Shown: piece by piece, positions 17,829 to 29,100 of the stretch | How the letters are laid out: every line of letters starts with the position of its first letter | Numbering within the stretch: the first letter of the stretch is position 1 | Source of the DNA: Zygnema cylindricum | Lineage: Eukaryota > Streptophyta > Zygnematophyceae > Zygnematales > Zygnemataceae | Direction of reading: 5' to 3' | Assembly: GCA_037447655.1 (NCBI GenBank) | Contig: JBBHKE010000071.1 | Location: 139,523 to 203,522, forward strand | DNA length: 64,000 nt | Program-made: the position numbers and the translations under genes | The notes under the pieces: generated by a model | Told to the model about the DNA's origin: nothing | The model's database searches: none | Seen by the model: only the letters and a program-made list of their open reading frames with translations

Positions 17829-19063
17829 CTACTCCTCGAACTCCTCTCGCAGGGTGTCGAGTTGGTTTTGGAGCTGCTCACATCGGGTCTCCAACAGGGC
17901 AATATGATGGTCTGCCGCTGCCAAACGTCTCCGAGTGATTCGCTCCCGAACCTGGTCCTCCCCTTCCTCCAGTACAGCCTCTGGTTCCTCGAGTTGCGGC
18001 GGAATGGCCGCTGATGCACGCTCGTCGGGTGCCGGAATTTGGGCGTTTCGGGTTGTGCTAGTTGTTGTGCCTCTTCCGCCTCTCCTTTCGCCGGTTCCCA
18101 CCGAGGTACATTCTTTAGCTTGAAGGACGCATGTTTCCTGGCAGCTCGGGCCCGCTGCAAAGCGTTCTTCCGTGCCAGCTTGAGTGCTCGTACCTCAGGT
18201 GTAACCTCTGCTCGAGAGATGATGTCATGGAGGCGCATATCCCTCGGGTGATAATGGCGAAGTTACCAGAGATTATCCACCTTGTACCGATAGATAATTT
18301 CAACCACTTCCACAAACGGCAGGGCATGGGGGTTTAGCTCCACATAACCCTTGTGATTGTTCCCGAGGTCCTTTGTCCTCATAAAATTCCAGGCTGGGTG
18401 TGACGGTACCTTGGCGGGGATAAAGATAGGTTCCCCAGGCTTTCCAGTACGCTAATCCTCGGGCCACTCCGCTGGATCCCAATAAAAGAGCTTCGCGAAG
18501 TTGAAGGTGTGTTCCGGATGCTGTGTGTCGACAAGGAGTGGAAAGAGGTAGTCGGAGACTTCTTCTCCCTTTTCACTCTCTTTGTCTGTGTCCCCTTGAT
18601 ATCCTCAAAGGAAGAACACATCGTCACCGCTGGGGTATTGTGCTTCCGCCTTCTTTTCAGCGCTTTCAGACGACTGCTCGTCTGTGGTACTCTCGTTGTT
18701 GGGGTCCCTCGTCACCTCCAGATTCGAGGCGCGCTCCTCAATAGGCGGAGGTGTTCGTTGTTGTTCCGGTTCCTCCGCGTCCGAGAGCTCATGGTCTTCC
18801 TCATCCTCTTGAACTCCCTCTTGGAGTGGGTGGTATTCAGGCTCTTGTGAATTTTTTGACCCCTCCCCTCCATTGGTCTTTGCCGGCCCTGCCTCGCTAC
18901 TGGCTGATTCCTCCGGTTCCAGCTCCGCTTCTACCTCCCTCATCTGGTCTGCCTCTACCATGGCCTCCGCCGCCACCAACAGTCTATCAGGACGGGGCAC
19001 ATCTCCTTGCCCTAGACGCACTAGTCTCCTCCTATTTGGTGGTGGGGAGGATGACGACGCCAT
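17829..19063 (-). pseudogene. extra ORF of gypsy G (function unknown), decayed
   Basis: I do not recognise this protein. From an ATG at 19063 the first 152 codons are open: MASSSSPPPNRRRLVRLGQG, then a very acidic Glu/Ser-rich stretch, ending at a TGA at 18605. The same phase continues with only two more stops to about 18100 through a globular-looking part (FNFAKLFYWDPAEWPED; PAWNFMRTKDLG; VEVVEIIYRYKVDN) and a basic part (ALKLARKNALQRARAARKHA). A shift near 18060-18100 then gives a clear coiled coil (LLETRCEQLQNQLDTLREEF) ending at 17829. The full length was about 410 residues. It lies between the chromodomain and the purine tract, in the element's own orientation. Some plant gypsy elements carry such additional ORFs; a Gag-like, Env-like or captured host gene are all open. 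Confidence 0.6.
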
Positions 19064-19150
19064 GGATGCTGTCGTGTAGGACAAATCAGGTAATTTTAGA
19101 AGCAAAGGTAAACTAGCTGTGCGGAGTGTAGCACTCTCCAAACTGCCTGG

Positions 19151-19434
19151 TGTTAGATTTCCTAGAAATCCGGGATTCGGCATTTCCCACACTTGGGAAA
19201 ATTGAGCCGGCCAGGGTTCGAACCTGGGACCTTTCACTTCAGCTGCGAACGCACTACCACTGTGCCACCAGCTCGATGTAGAGACTGGCGGGTCCGTACC
19301 CTTTTCTTACGGGCGGCTCGAGTATGGATATTCCATATTCTACCCCGTATTGAACCGGCTTCATGTGCCAATCCAACACCCCCCCCTCACGGGAAAGCCG
19401 GTCAAACCATCCGCAATCCCGCTGGCTCCTAACC
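19151..19434 (-). repeat. foreign 3' tail on copia E, small LTR-like/TRIM-like piece
   Basis: 284 bp between the end of copia E's 3' LTR and the target duplication CCTGG (19146-19150; the other copy is at 25885-25889). On the minus strand it starts GGTTAGGAGCC, runs through a G-rich tract (GTGAGGGGGGG) and then a 228-bp unit, 19378-19151, from TGTTGGATTGG to AATCTAACA. That looks like an internal end, purine tract and small LTR of a terminal-repeat element in miniature. A tRNA-like gene lies inside, and two hairpins (TTTCCCA-AGTG-TGGGAAA and GATTTC-TAG-GAAATC) follow it. Confidence 0.6.
19203..19274 (-). tRNA. tRNA-like sequence, probable tRNA-derived pseudogene (anticodon position CTG)
   Basis: A 72-nt minus-strand sequence folds into a full cloverleaf. 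The 7-bp acceptor is GAGCTGG/CCGGCTC, the D-stem GCAC/GTGC, the anticodon stem TTCGC/GTGAA and the T-stem CCAGG/CCTGG with loop TTCGAAC. Discriminator is A, and TTTT follows one base later, as for RNA polymerase III. The anticodon loop is AGCTGAA, so position 33 is G instead of the near-universal U. That argues against a working tRNA and for a tRNA-derived part of a small retroelement. Confidence 0.65.
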
Positions 19435-20483
19435 TGAAACTCTGAGACCTCCATAAGTCCTCAGAGTGGACAGCTTCCAAGAAGCCTCTAGGATAATCCT
19501 GACCCCTTTGTGTTTAAGCAAAAATAACTGCCACCCTGGCAGACAAAAACTCTGACCAACTTCACCCCTGTGAAGACAAGACTCCCCTGAGTCAATAGCA
19601 AAAAGAATCTCTGAATTTGCTCCCCTGAGCAGTAAGTTATGGAGGGTCAAAGTTGACCTTTTGTACAGAAGCTCTCTGGGAGAGGGGGTCCTATCTTCTA
19701 ATTTTTCTAAGTCCTATCTCTCTCACAGACTCTATCTACTGATGTACGGAACCAATCAGAATTGAGTTCCGTACGTAAAAGTACAGCTGCCGGTGTACTT
19801 TATGTACGGACAATGTACGACATGGCCAAAATGTCGACACATGTCAAATCCGGATTCGGTGCCATAATCTCCGGAGATTCCACAATCCAACGGAATTTCG
19901 CCACGCGTCATCCGATGTGGCGATGGCCACAAACCGCCGAAATCTTCCTCCGCGATCTCGGCGCTAATCCCGGCCGTCCGATTAAATTCGGCTTTAATCG
20001 TGGCCGTAATAAATACATGCGCGGTATTTGTTTCATTTACCAAACAAATACGCGGTACTGATTTTTGTCCGTAGCGTAAGTCGTACATTATATATTACTG
20101 GATCTATGTATCCCGTAATTAATTTCAGTTAAATGGTTTATCCCACGTATGCATATTTAAATAAATATCAAACTATATGCTATGTAACACTACCGCTAGA
20201 CTTAATGGCTAAGGCTACCCGCTAATTCCTGACTGCCGGCCGGCAGGTACAAGGATCAAATCCTGCCGTCGGCACATACCTTTTAATTAAATAAATAAAC
20301 CCTAATATAAAATTCCCGTAAACCTCAGGATAGCCAAGGTAGCCATGGCTCTAGCTTCCTCTCCAATTTCTCAGTGACTGCGACAAGATTGAGAGTTGGA
20401 GAGAGAAGTTAGAGATAGACTGCCTCGACTTCTATATTTCTTTTCAGACCTAGAAAATACTATTAAAACCATTAGTTTCTACA
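19435..20483 (-). repeat. 3' LTR of copia E
   Basis: Minus strand TGTAGAAACTAATGG (20483) to GAGTTTCA (19435). Carries a U3 hairpin (stems 20349-20366 and 20396-20414), GCCATGGC (20343), an antisense tRNA-like block (about 20204-20270), six GTAC words (19744-19815) and three leader hairpins at 19560-19575, 19580-19593 and 19618-19631. Confidence 0.93.
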
Positions 20484-20494
20484 CTCCCCTTATT
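20484..20494 (-). promoter_or_regulatory. polypurine tract of copia E
   Basis: Minus-strand AATAAGGGGAG between the coding stop (20497-20499) and the LTR start TGTAG at 20483. Confidence 0.8.
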
Positions 20495-20496
20495 TT

Positions 20497-23400
20497 CTAG
20501 TCAATCTTTAATTTCAGACCACACTTCTCCCTGCAAAAAATTAGCTTAGGGGAAGGCACAGGTTTGGTCATCATATCTGCTACCATCTCACTATCTGGTC
20601 TGTACTCTAAACTGATTATTTTGTTTTCTACTTTCTCTCTAACAAAGCTGAGTCTGATGTCCATGTGTTTGGCTTTAAAATGGTGTTTAGGATTGGCAGA
20701 AATAGCGATTGCTGCCTGATTATCACAAAATATTTTCTGCACACCACTCTTAAGGTGACCAAGCTCACCAAGCAAAGACTTGACCCACATCAATTCTTTT
20801 ACAGCAGAGCAAGAGGCCATATACTCAGCCTCCATGGTGGACTGAGCAATAACCTTTTGCTGTTTGCTACTCCAACAGCAAGCCCCATCACCCACATATA
20901 ATACATATCCAGAAGTACATCTCCTCATCGGAGCATCACCATAACTGGCATCACTCCAAGTAGTGATGTCAGTATTCTCCCCACCCAAATGCAACCATAG
21001 ATCTCTAGTTCCTACCAAGTATCTAAGGACTCTTTTAGCTGCCTCCCAATCCTTCTTAGTGGGAGCATTTAGACTTCTACTCAGCACTCCTACAGCTGCA
21101 GCTAAATCCGGCCGGGTACAATTCATAAAATAGATTAGACTTCCCACTACTTGCCTGTAAGGAATAGTCTGCATGAACTTCTGTTCATCAGGAGATAATT
21201 CCTCGTCTAAGACTATGACTCCTTCTTCCTCACTCCCCTCACTTCCCTTCTTCAATTCCATTGGAGTTGTACAACTATTAGCTTTATCCATTTGAAATTT
21301 TTCAAGCATGTTCCCTATTGCTTCCTTTTGAGTCAATCTTATAATTTTTCTTTTTCGGTCTCTCTCTACTTGAATTCCCAAAATATATTTTGCTTCCCCC
21401 ATATCCTTCATTTCAAATCTCCCCTTAAGATCGGTTTTCAGTTTATTATTTTTTCCATTGATTTACTTAAAACAAGCAAATCATCAACATAAATTGCAAT
21501 AAATATAAAACCTTCCTCATCTTCGAAAACATAGATTGAGTGACCTGAGCTGATCCGAATATATCGTAGACCGGTAAGAAACTCATCAAGCTTCTTATTC
21601 CACTGTCGAGGCGCCTGTTTGAAACCATAAAGAGATTTAATCAGCCGGTATACCTTACTCTCCTCTCCTTCTTCCACAAACCCTTCGGGTTGTCGCATGA
21701 AGATCTCCTCTTCTAATTCTCCATGCAAAAAGGCTGTTTTGATGTCCATCTGGTGCACTTCCATGTCTTCTGCCGCTGCTAAACTGAGAAGTATGCGGAC
21801 GGAGGGAAATCTGACCACCGGGGCAAAGGTTTCCTCGTAGTCAATTCCTTCCTTTTGTGTAAAATCCCTTTGCCACTAATCTGGCCTTGTAGCGCTCGAT
21901 TGTGTTATCTGGGTTCAGTTTTAGTTTGAAAACCCACTTACAACCGATTGGTTTTCGGTTAGGTGGACAGTCCACAAGCTCCCAAGTATCGGCTGCCATG
22001 ATTGAAGCCATCTCCTCATTGATGGCTGTCTTCCACCGGTTTCTTTCTGGACAAGTCATCGCCTCTCGATAAGTTTGAGGTTCATCTTGATGAGATAGTT
22101 TAGTTACCTTGTTATTAACCTGTTTTTCATGCAGTCTTTTGCTACTTCTCCTCCCTCCCTCAAAATCTGAGGCCGGAATAGATGGTTCTCGTGGATTCTT
22201 TCGAACAAACTCGGCTTCTCCCCTATCCCTTGATTCCGAATCAATTTCCACCACGTCTTCCGCTTCGAGTAGAGTTGTCACTGGAGTTTCCACGGCCGAG
22301 TCCTTTTCGGTCTGATTTGTTCCTGCAAGAATGTCATCGTCTCTAAAACCTGGATAGTTAGGAAGCTCAAAGTCATCAGAATTTTCTGACTCAAATCTGA
22401 TTTTTACTGACTTTGTATATTTGAAGGGATCCACAGACTTTCCTTCATCCATAACTACTAGATGCTTTACTAAGATTATATCTTCTCTTTTTAGATCATA
22501 AACTCTATATCCTTTAACATCCTCATCATATCCTAATAAGTATCCCGGTTTTCCTTTAGGATCTAGCTTCCAATTGGACCGATCAGTATCTAGACTGAAT
22601 ACTTGACTGCCGAAAACCTTTAAATGAGATAAGTCTGGTTTCCGGCCTGTCCATCTCTCATAAGGTGTTTGATCTTTTATAGCTGAAGTAAGAACTCTAT
22701 TTTTGAGGTAATTAGCACAGTTCATTGCTTCTGCCCAAAACCTTTTTCCTATCTTCTTATCCGACAACATACTTCTAGCACTATCACTTAGTGTTCTATT
22801 TAACCTTTCAGCTACCCCATTCTGTTCAGGATTTTCTGGAACTGTCTTTTGGTGTTGAACCCCATCTTCCCTCAAAAAATCCTCAAACTGGTTAGAAGTA
22901 TACTCTCCACCATTGTCACTTCTTACTCTCTTGATTGGAGTTTCATGGAGATTTTCGCTCCATGCTTTATATTGTCTAAAACAGTCCTCAGCCTCTGACT
23001 TGTTTTTCAAAAAATATACTCGGGAATACCGAGACCAATCATCAGTTATAGTCATCATAAATCTCTTCCCCCCCGGTGAGGGCACTCTAGCCGGTCCCCA
23101 AATATCTGTGTGTACTAGATCTAGAAGTTTTTCTCCCTTGTAGGTGGCTGTTTTTGGAAAGGGTAATCTGTGTGCTTTACCTTGAGCACACCCACTACAA
23201 TCACTTATATCATCACTCTCACTGAACTGAATCCCTTCCACCACTCCCATCTTTTTCATCTCTCTTAACTTATCTAGATTCACATGCCCAAGCCTCTTAT
23301 GCCACATCATAATATCATGAACACCAGCATAATAAAGTTTCTTCGTTTCATTACTTAAGATCAGCCTAAACATCCCATGGCTACCTTTCTCAGCAATGAA

Positions 23401-24855
23401 ATAGACATCCTCCTCAAAACTAGCAGTAAAGACTCCTTCCCTAGTGCTAGTGAAAAAACCCTTATCATCTAATACTGATGTAGAGATAAGGTTTTTGTTC
23501 AGCTCCGGAATAAACAATACATCGGAGAATGTTAATATGGATGTCTTTCCTTCTACTAACACTTTCAGATCTACCGATCCTACAAGAGTAGTGGTGACTA
23601 TCCTCCCATCCCCGTACTCTATCTCTACGGTGGGAATCTTTCTTATCTTAGTGAACAGGTGTCTATCCTTACACATGTGCATTGAGGCAATTGAATCTAT
23701 AATCCAGCCTGCTTCACCTTTCAATCCACCGTAAGCACATTTCTGCCTTCGTGGAATTTCAACCTCAGTTTTCGCCTCCAACTCCTCATCCAAAAGGAGC
23801 TCATCGTCCTCGTCCTCGGATTCCGCCTCAAGTACCTGTGTGACAAGGGCCTTTTTCTTTCCTCTCGGGGTACCACCGGTCTGCCCCTCCTTTAACCGAA
23901 GCTCGGTTAGCTTGGTGCACTCTGCCATATAGTGCCCCGGTTTCTTACAAAAATGACATAAACCTTTGGGAGCCCTTGGTTCGAACTCGCCAACCTGGTT
24001 TTTCTGCTCCCTACCCCTATAGTTTCCGACTGGTTTCCGGGAATCCTTGTTCCTCCAATCGGTCGCTGTTGCCAAGGCTTGGCCACTCTTTTCTCCCCTT
24101 CAGATCTCAATCGTATTCTCTCGAACGAGAATCATCCCTACCACTGAGTTCCATATCCACCTTGAGTCCGGCAAGTCCTGCACACGGTTGACTATGTTCT
24201 CGAACTCATCAGGTAACTTCATTAGTAAACAGTTATCTTTTTCTTTTTCACTAAAAACTTTACCCGCACTCTCTAGCTCCATGAAGACTGTAGCAAGCTC
24301 ATTGCAAAAATCCAACATATTTCCCCCTTTGTATACATACTCCTTAACTTTCTGATCAGCCAACTGTTGTTGCTGAATCGTACCACTTCGGTACATCTCT
24401 ATGAGAGCCATCCAAAGATCGGATGCCCTCTCTACCTGCAAATGAGGACATGCAAGTCCTTGAGTGAGATGGCGTAGGATGAAGTGCTTTGCCGCCATAT
24501 TGTTGAAGTCCCAGGTTTCAGTATCATTCTCCTCGTTCCTCGGAATAGGTGACATGAATGCTAAACCAGTTGCTATTGGTGTGGTCGCCTCCTTCTCCTT
24601 TCCTTTGTCCACCACCTCTCCTTCGTTTGTTTCCTCCGTTGAAGGCGAATCCTCTTTCCTGGTGAATCTGCTTCCTTTAAACCCTGGAGGAATTCCAAGA
24701 CTTGATGGACGCCCCAATCGTCCACTCACTATCCCCCAAAACCTTTTTTCGCATAGAGCTCCTATCATCATACTTTCCCAGTATATGAAGCCAGTTCCAT
24801 TAAAGATTGGTACCCTAGAGGGTGGGCCCATAACCTGAAACTCTGAGACCTCCAT
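20497..24855 (-). pseudogene. copia E Gag-Pol, lightly damaged
   Basis: Starts at an ATG in the LTR (24855) and reads across the primer site. Gag runs to about 24100. The knuckle CHFCKKPGHYMAEC is at about 23960, and the protease motif reads DSIASMHMCKD, with Ile replacing the usual Gly after DS. Integrase follows (HKRLGHVNLDKL, HTDIWGPARV, RSDNGGEYTSNQF, NGVAERLNRT), then reverse transcriptase (MDIKTAFLHGELEEE, YVDDLLVLSKS) and RNase H to GLKLKID. Damage: TGA at 24100-24102 where relatives have an Arg codon, one extra T near 21866, and one missing base near 21445. The changed protease residue is the likeliest functional loss besides the frame breaks. Confidence 0.92.
24824..24835 (-). promoter_or_regulatory. 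primer-binding site of copia E
   Basis: Minus-strand GGTTATGGGCCC directly after the LTR; same anticodon-arm type as in copia D and inside the gag frame. Confidence 0.8.
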
Positions 24856-25884
24856 AAGTCCTCAGAGTGGACAGCTTCCAAGAAGCCTCTAGGATAATCC
24901 TGACCCCTTTGTGTTTAAGCAAAAATAACTGCCACCCTGGTAGACAAAAACTCTGACCAACTTCACCCCTGTGAAGACAAGACTCCCCTGAGTCGATAGC
25001 AAAAAGAATCTCTGAATTTGCTCCCCTGAGCAGTAAGTTATGGAGGGTCAAAGTTGACCTTTTGTACAGAAGCTCTCTGGGAGAGGGGGTCCTATCTTCT
25101 AATTTTTCTAAGTCCTATCTCTCTCACAGACTCTATCTACTGATGTACGAAACCAATCAGAATTGAGTTCCGTACGTAAAAGTACAGCTGCCGGTGTACT
25201 TTATGTACGGACAATGTACGACATGGCCAAAATGTCGACACATGTCAAATCCGGATTCGGTGCCATAATCTCCGGAGATTCCACAATCCAACGGAATTTC
25301 GCCACGCGTCATCCGATGTGGCGATGGCCACAAACCGCCGAAATCTTCCTCCGCGATCTCGGCGCTAATCCCGGCCGTCCGATTAAATTCGGCTTTAATC
25401 GTGGCCGTAATAAATACATGCGCGGTATTTGTTTCATTTACGAAACAAATGCGCGGTACTGATTTTTGTCCGTAGCGTAAGTCGTACATTATATATTACT
25501 GGATCTATGTATCCCGTAATTAATTTCAGTTAAATGGTTTATCGCACGTATGCATATTTAAATAAATATCAAACTATATGCTATGTAACATTACCGCTAG
25601 ACTTAACAGCTAAGGCTACCCGCTAATTCCTGACTGCCGGCCGGCAGGTACAAGGATCAAATCCTGCCGCCGGCACATACCTTTTAATTAAATAAATAAA
25701 CCCTAATATAAAATTCCCGTAAACCTCAAGATAGCCAAGGTAGCCATGGCTCTAGCTTCCTCTCCAATTTCTCAGTGACTGCGACAAGTTTGAGAGTTGG
25801 AGAGAGAAGTTAGAGATAGACTGCCTCGACTTCTATATTTCTTTTCAGACCTAGAAAATACTATTAAAACCATTAGTTTCTACA
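24836..25884 (-). repeat. 5' LTR of copia E
   Basis: 1049 bp, paired with 19435-20483; about a dozen differences seen by eye. It is followed by CCTGG (25885-25889), which matches the bases before the foreign tail at 19146-19150. Confidence 0.93.
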
Positions 25885-26012
25885 CCTGGACTATGCTGGT
25901 CGTGAGGGCGGATGGCGGCTTTATCAAAGAGGGTTGAGGGTTTCACGTTTGGACTCTGCGAAGCGTCGCAGCGTGTGAGGGTATCGCAGTGTCCAACATT
26001 TATAAAACCGCG

Positions 26013-27968
26013 CTACTGCGGCGAAACCGAGAGTTCGTTGTCACCAATGTCGTGAAACACAATTGCGCTGTTGCGTTTTCTTGTCAGCGCAACGGTGGCG
26101 TTGTGTTCCTCTGACGACACCGTAACCATGCTACGCTGCGGTGGCTGCACCGCTATATCGCTGCGGTACGGTAACATCGTCGCTGCGTTTCTTCGTCGCG
26201 TCCCCAATATAATTGCGATGGTTGCGACACTGCGAGTCGCTCTTTTACCGCGGCCGCTGCGATTGCCCCTCCGGTGAAGCCGAGTGTCCTCACTCTTTTG
26301 AAACCGGTGCAGTAACTCAAGGGAATGCTGATCCTCCTCTTCCACCCAAGAGTCGTCCTCAGCTCCGTAGCCCTTCCAACGCACCAGATACTTGCTAGAG
26401 TTGGAATTCTGAGAGCGGCGCAACTGAAGGATCTCTTCAACCTCATACTCGTCCGAGGTACCTCAAACGGGTGGTAAAGGAGTATTCCGCCGTCGATTAG
26501 GAAACATCGAATCAGGGTCGCGAAATGGTTTAAGAAAGGAAACATGGAAGACATTGTGGATATGCCACTCCTTTGGAATATCCAACTTATAAGCCACCTC
26601 ACCCACACGTGACAGAACTGTGAATTGGCGCGTGAATTTTGGTGGCAATTTCTTAGAGAGGGCACCGGATAAGGAGAGGTTTTCCATATTAAGGCTAACC
26701 TTATCACCCACGCTGAAAACGGTTTCTTTCTGATGAGCGTTAGCTTGCAACTTTTGACGATCATTTGCCAGCTGGAGCGCCTTCGCCGTCTTTTCCAGGT
26801 TCCCTTGCAAGGTTTTGGCAAAATCCAGAGCTGTCGGCGTAGGGCAGTCCGCTACCAATAAGTTTTGTGGAAGGGTGGGTTGTCGTCCATTGAGGGAGAC
26901 TGGCGTAGCATTCGTGGACCAGTGCACCATACTGTTGTACGCCACCTCAATCGCTGTTAGATGGTTCACCCAATCCGTTTGGTGCAACGAGACATAAGCC
27001 AGCAACGCCTCCTCCAAAGTCCGATTCACCCTTTCTGTTTGACCATCAGTTTGAGGGTGGTAAGCTGTGGACATAGCTAACTGGGTGCCACACAGCTCAA
27101 ATAGTTTTTGCCAAAAGTGGCTCACGAATTTCCGATCACAGTCGCTGAAGATCCTTTTTGGAAGTCCGTGATGGCGCAATATCTCCCGAAAGAATAAGTG
27201 TGCGACTTCTCGCGCAGTGGCTGTGGTTGACATGGGTAGGAAATGGGCCATTTTCGTCAAATAATCCACGATGACGAAGATTGAGTCATAGCCCTCCTTA
27301 GTCAGCGGGAGAGCTACGATGAAATCCATCGAGATCGCCTCCCAAGGAATATATGGTAAGAGGAGGGGTTGTAACAGACCTTGTTGTCTCGATTCCGATT
27401 TGTTCTTATTACAGGAGTCACATGTCCGAACATACTCCGCAATGTCGCGAGTCATGTTTGGCCAGTAATACGCCTCAGCGACACGTGCCGTTGTTTTATC
27501 CCTCCCAAAATGTCCACTGAGCGGCTCGTCATGACTCATTTTAAGTATCACATGACGTAACTGCAGATTTGTTGGAACGTAAAGGCGTGTTGTCTGACTC
27601 GATCTGTACTGCCACATATCATTGGCGGTTCGGATTAATATCCTCCGTTGGATAAGTTCCTTCATTGTCTTCTCTTCGTCGTAAGCGGCACTGATCCTAC
27701 TTAGCCACTGCTCGTCCACTTGCACCGTACTAGTGACGACGTTGAGTTTCGGATGTTGCGCTGCGTCCGACACTGCGGTGTTCTTTTTCACAGAGCTTAC
27801 GTCTACTTTCTGCAATGTGTGCGATCGTTGCTCTGCCACTAGAGCAGCGACACTTGGTCTTCTCGACAGCGCATCCGCCGGGTTCGTCTTGCCCGGCTTA
27901 TACTCAATGACAAGTTCCGGCCCAAAGGTTTGAAGAAACGTCATCCATCGCACTTGTTTCTTGGACAA
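26013..27968 (-). pseudogene. gypsy G integrase with C-terminal chromodomain
   Basis: From the end of RNase H (SKKQVRWMTFLQTF...NPADALSRR) the frame runs through the integrase zinc region (GHFGRDKTTARVAEAYYWPN, then CDSC). The catalytic core follows with MDFIVALP (Asp), IFSDCDRKFVS (Asp) and TDGQTERVNRTLEE (Glu), then the GPY-like tail. One TGA at 26463-26465 separates the chromodomain, whose core reads KYLVRWKGYGAEDDSWV. Chromodomains steer integration to marked chromatin in chromoviruses. A tail of about 75 residues follows. Otherwise this 1955-bp stretch is open. Confidence 0.9.
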
Positions 27969-29100
27969 CTTCGGTTGTGTTTGCAGGTACTGTAGGGCGT
28001 GGTGATCCGTAATAATTGTGATCCGCTTCCCCTGAACGTAACATTTTCAAACCTCCAGCGCAGTGATGATCGCAATTGTCTCCTTTTCATAGGTGGCCCA
28101 GTTAAGCTCCGCTGCCTTTAGTTTTCGACTGTCGTAGGCAATGGGTTGTTGGCCTTTTCATTGGTCCTGCATAAGGATCGCTCCAATACCCGTATCGCTG
28201 ACGTCTGTAATTATCGTCCAAGGTAAGTCCGGGTCGGGAACAGCTAACATAGGGGTGGTAACCAACCGCTCCTTTAGCGTGTTAAAAGCTGCCCCTTGCG
28301 CCGATTTTCACTTGTAGGGCACGTCATTATTGAATAATTCCGTGAGTGGTGCAGCGATTTTTGCGAAACCTTTGACAAAACGTCGATAGTAAGAGCATAA
28401 TCCTAGAAAGCTCCGTAATTCCGTAATATTCAGCGGCTGCGGCCACTCCTTCACTGCCCTCGTTTTGTTTGGATCCCCTGCGATTCCGTCCCGGTTCACC
28501 ACATGGCCCAGAAAATCAATTTTCTCCTTCAAGAAGTCACATTTACTCCTCTTTGCGTACAACTTATGTTCCCGAAGGACTTGTAGGACCGTTCGTAGGT
28601 GCTTCATATGATCATACAACGTTCGGCTATACACCAAGATGTCGTCTAAAAAGACGATTACAAACGCATCCAGATATTGCCGAAAGATGGAGTTCATCAT
28701 ATGCATAAAAGTCGCCGGCACATTGGTCAACCCAAACGGTATTACCCGAAACTGGAAATGGCCATAACGAGTTCTAAACGCCGTCTTTTCCACATCCTTC
28801 TCGGCAATTCTAATCTGGTGATAACGGCTCCGCAATTGAATCTTTGAGAAATATTTAGCACCTCGAAGTCGATCCAACAATTCGTCTATTCTCGGTAAAG
28901 GGTACGATTTCTTCACCATTAACTTGTTTAGCGCTTGCTAGTCCACACACATACAAAAACCTCCATCTTTTTTATTCAGGAAGAGAACGGGGGCTCCATA
29001 CGGTGACTTGCTCGGTTCTATTGCTCCGGCTTCGACCAACTTCGCGAGTTGCTTTTTGAGTTCGTCCAAATGGTGTAACTCATCTTGTACATCTGATTAG
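27969..29100 (-). pseudogene. gypsy G reverse transcriptase and RNase H
   Basis: HLDELKKQLAKLVEAGAIEP and SPYGAPVLFLNKKDGGF begin the reverse transcriptase. A TAG follows in the MCVD-QALNKL segment. The core then reads [37 protein letters not shown] and the catalytic [10 protein letters not shown]. RNase H follows after a stop at 28308 (TDVSDTGIGAILMQDQ; TDHHALQYLQ) with further stops. Key Asp pairs are kept. Confidence 0.85.

Larger units (their letters stand above)
19435..25884 (-). mobile_element. copia E, near-complete Ty1/copia element
   Basis: Two LTRs of 1049 bp each (19435-20483 and 24836-25884), about 1% different by eye. The internal coding region is damaged only by one stop and two single-base indels. 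The usual flank duplication is not at the LTR ends on both sides: CCTGG follows 25884, but its partner lies before the foreign tail at 19146-19150. It sits between the chromodomain and the extra ORF of gypsy G. Confidence 0.93.

Noticed and set aside
18509-18850. Plus-strand 113-codon frame and neighbours at 18751-19116
   Set aside because: They are opposite-strand shadows of the gypsy G extra ORF, with composition mirroring its Glu-rich stretch.
19203-19274. A functional host tRNA-Gln(CTG) gene
   Set aside because: G at position 33 and the position inside an LTR-like unit argue against it.
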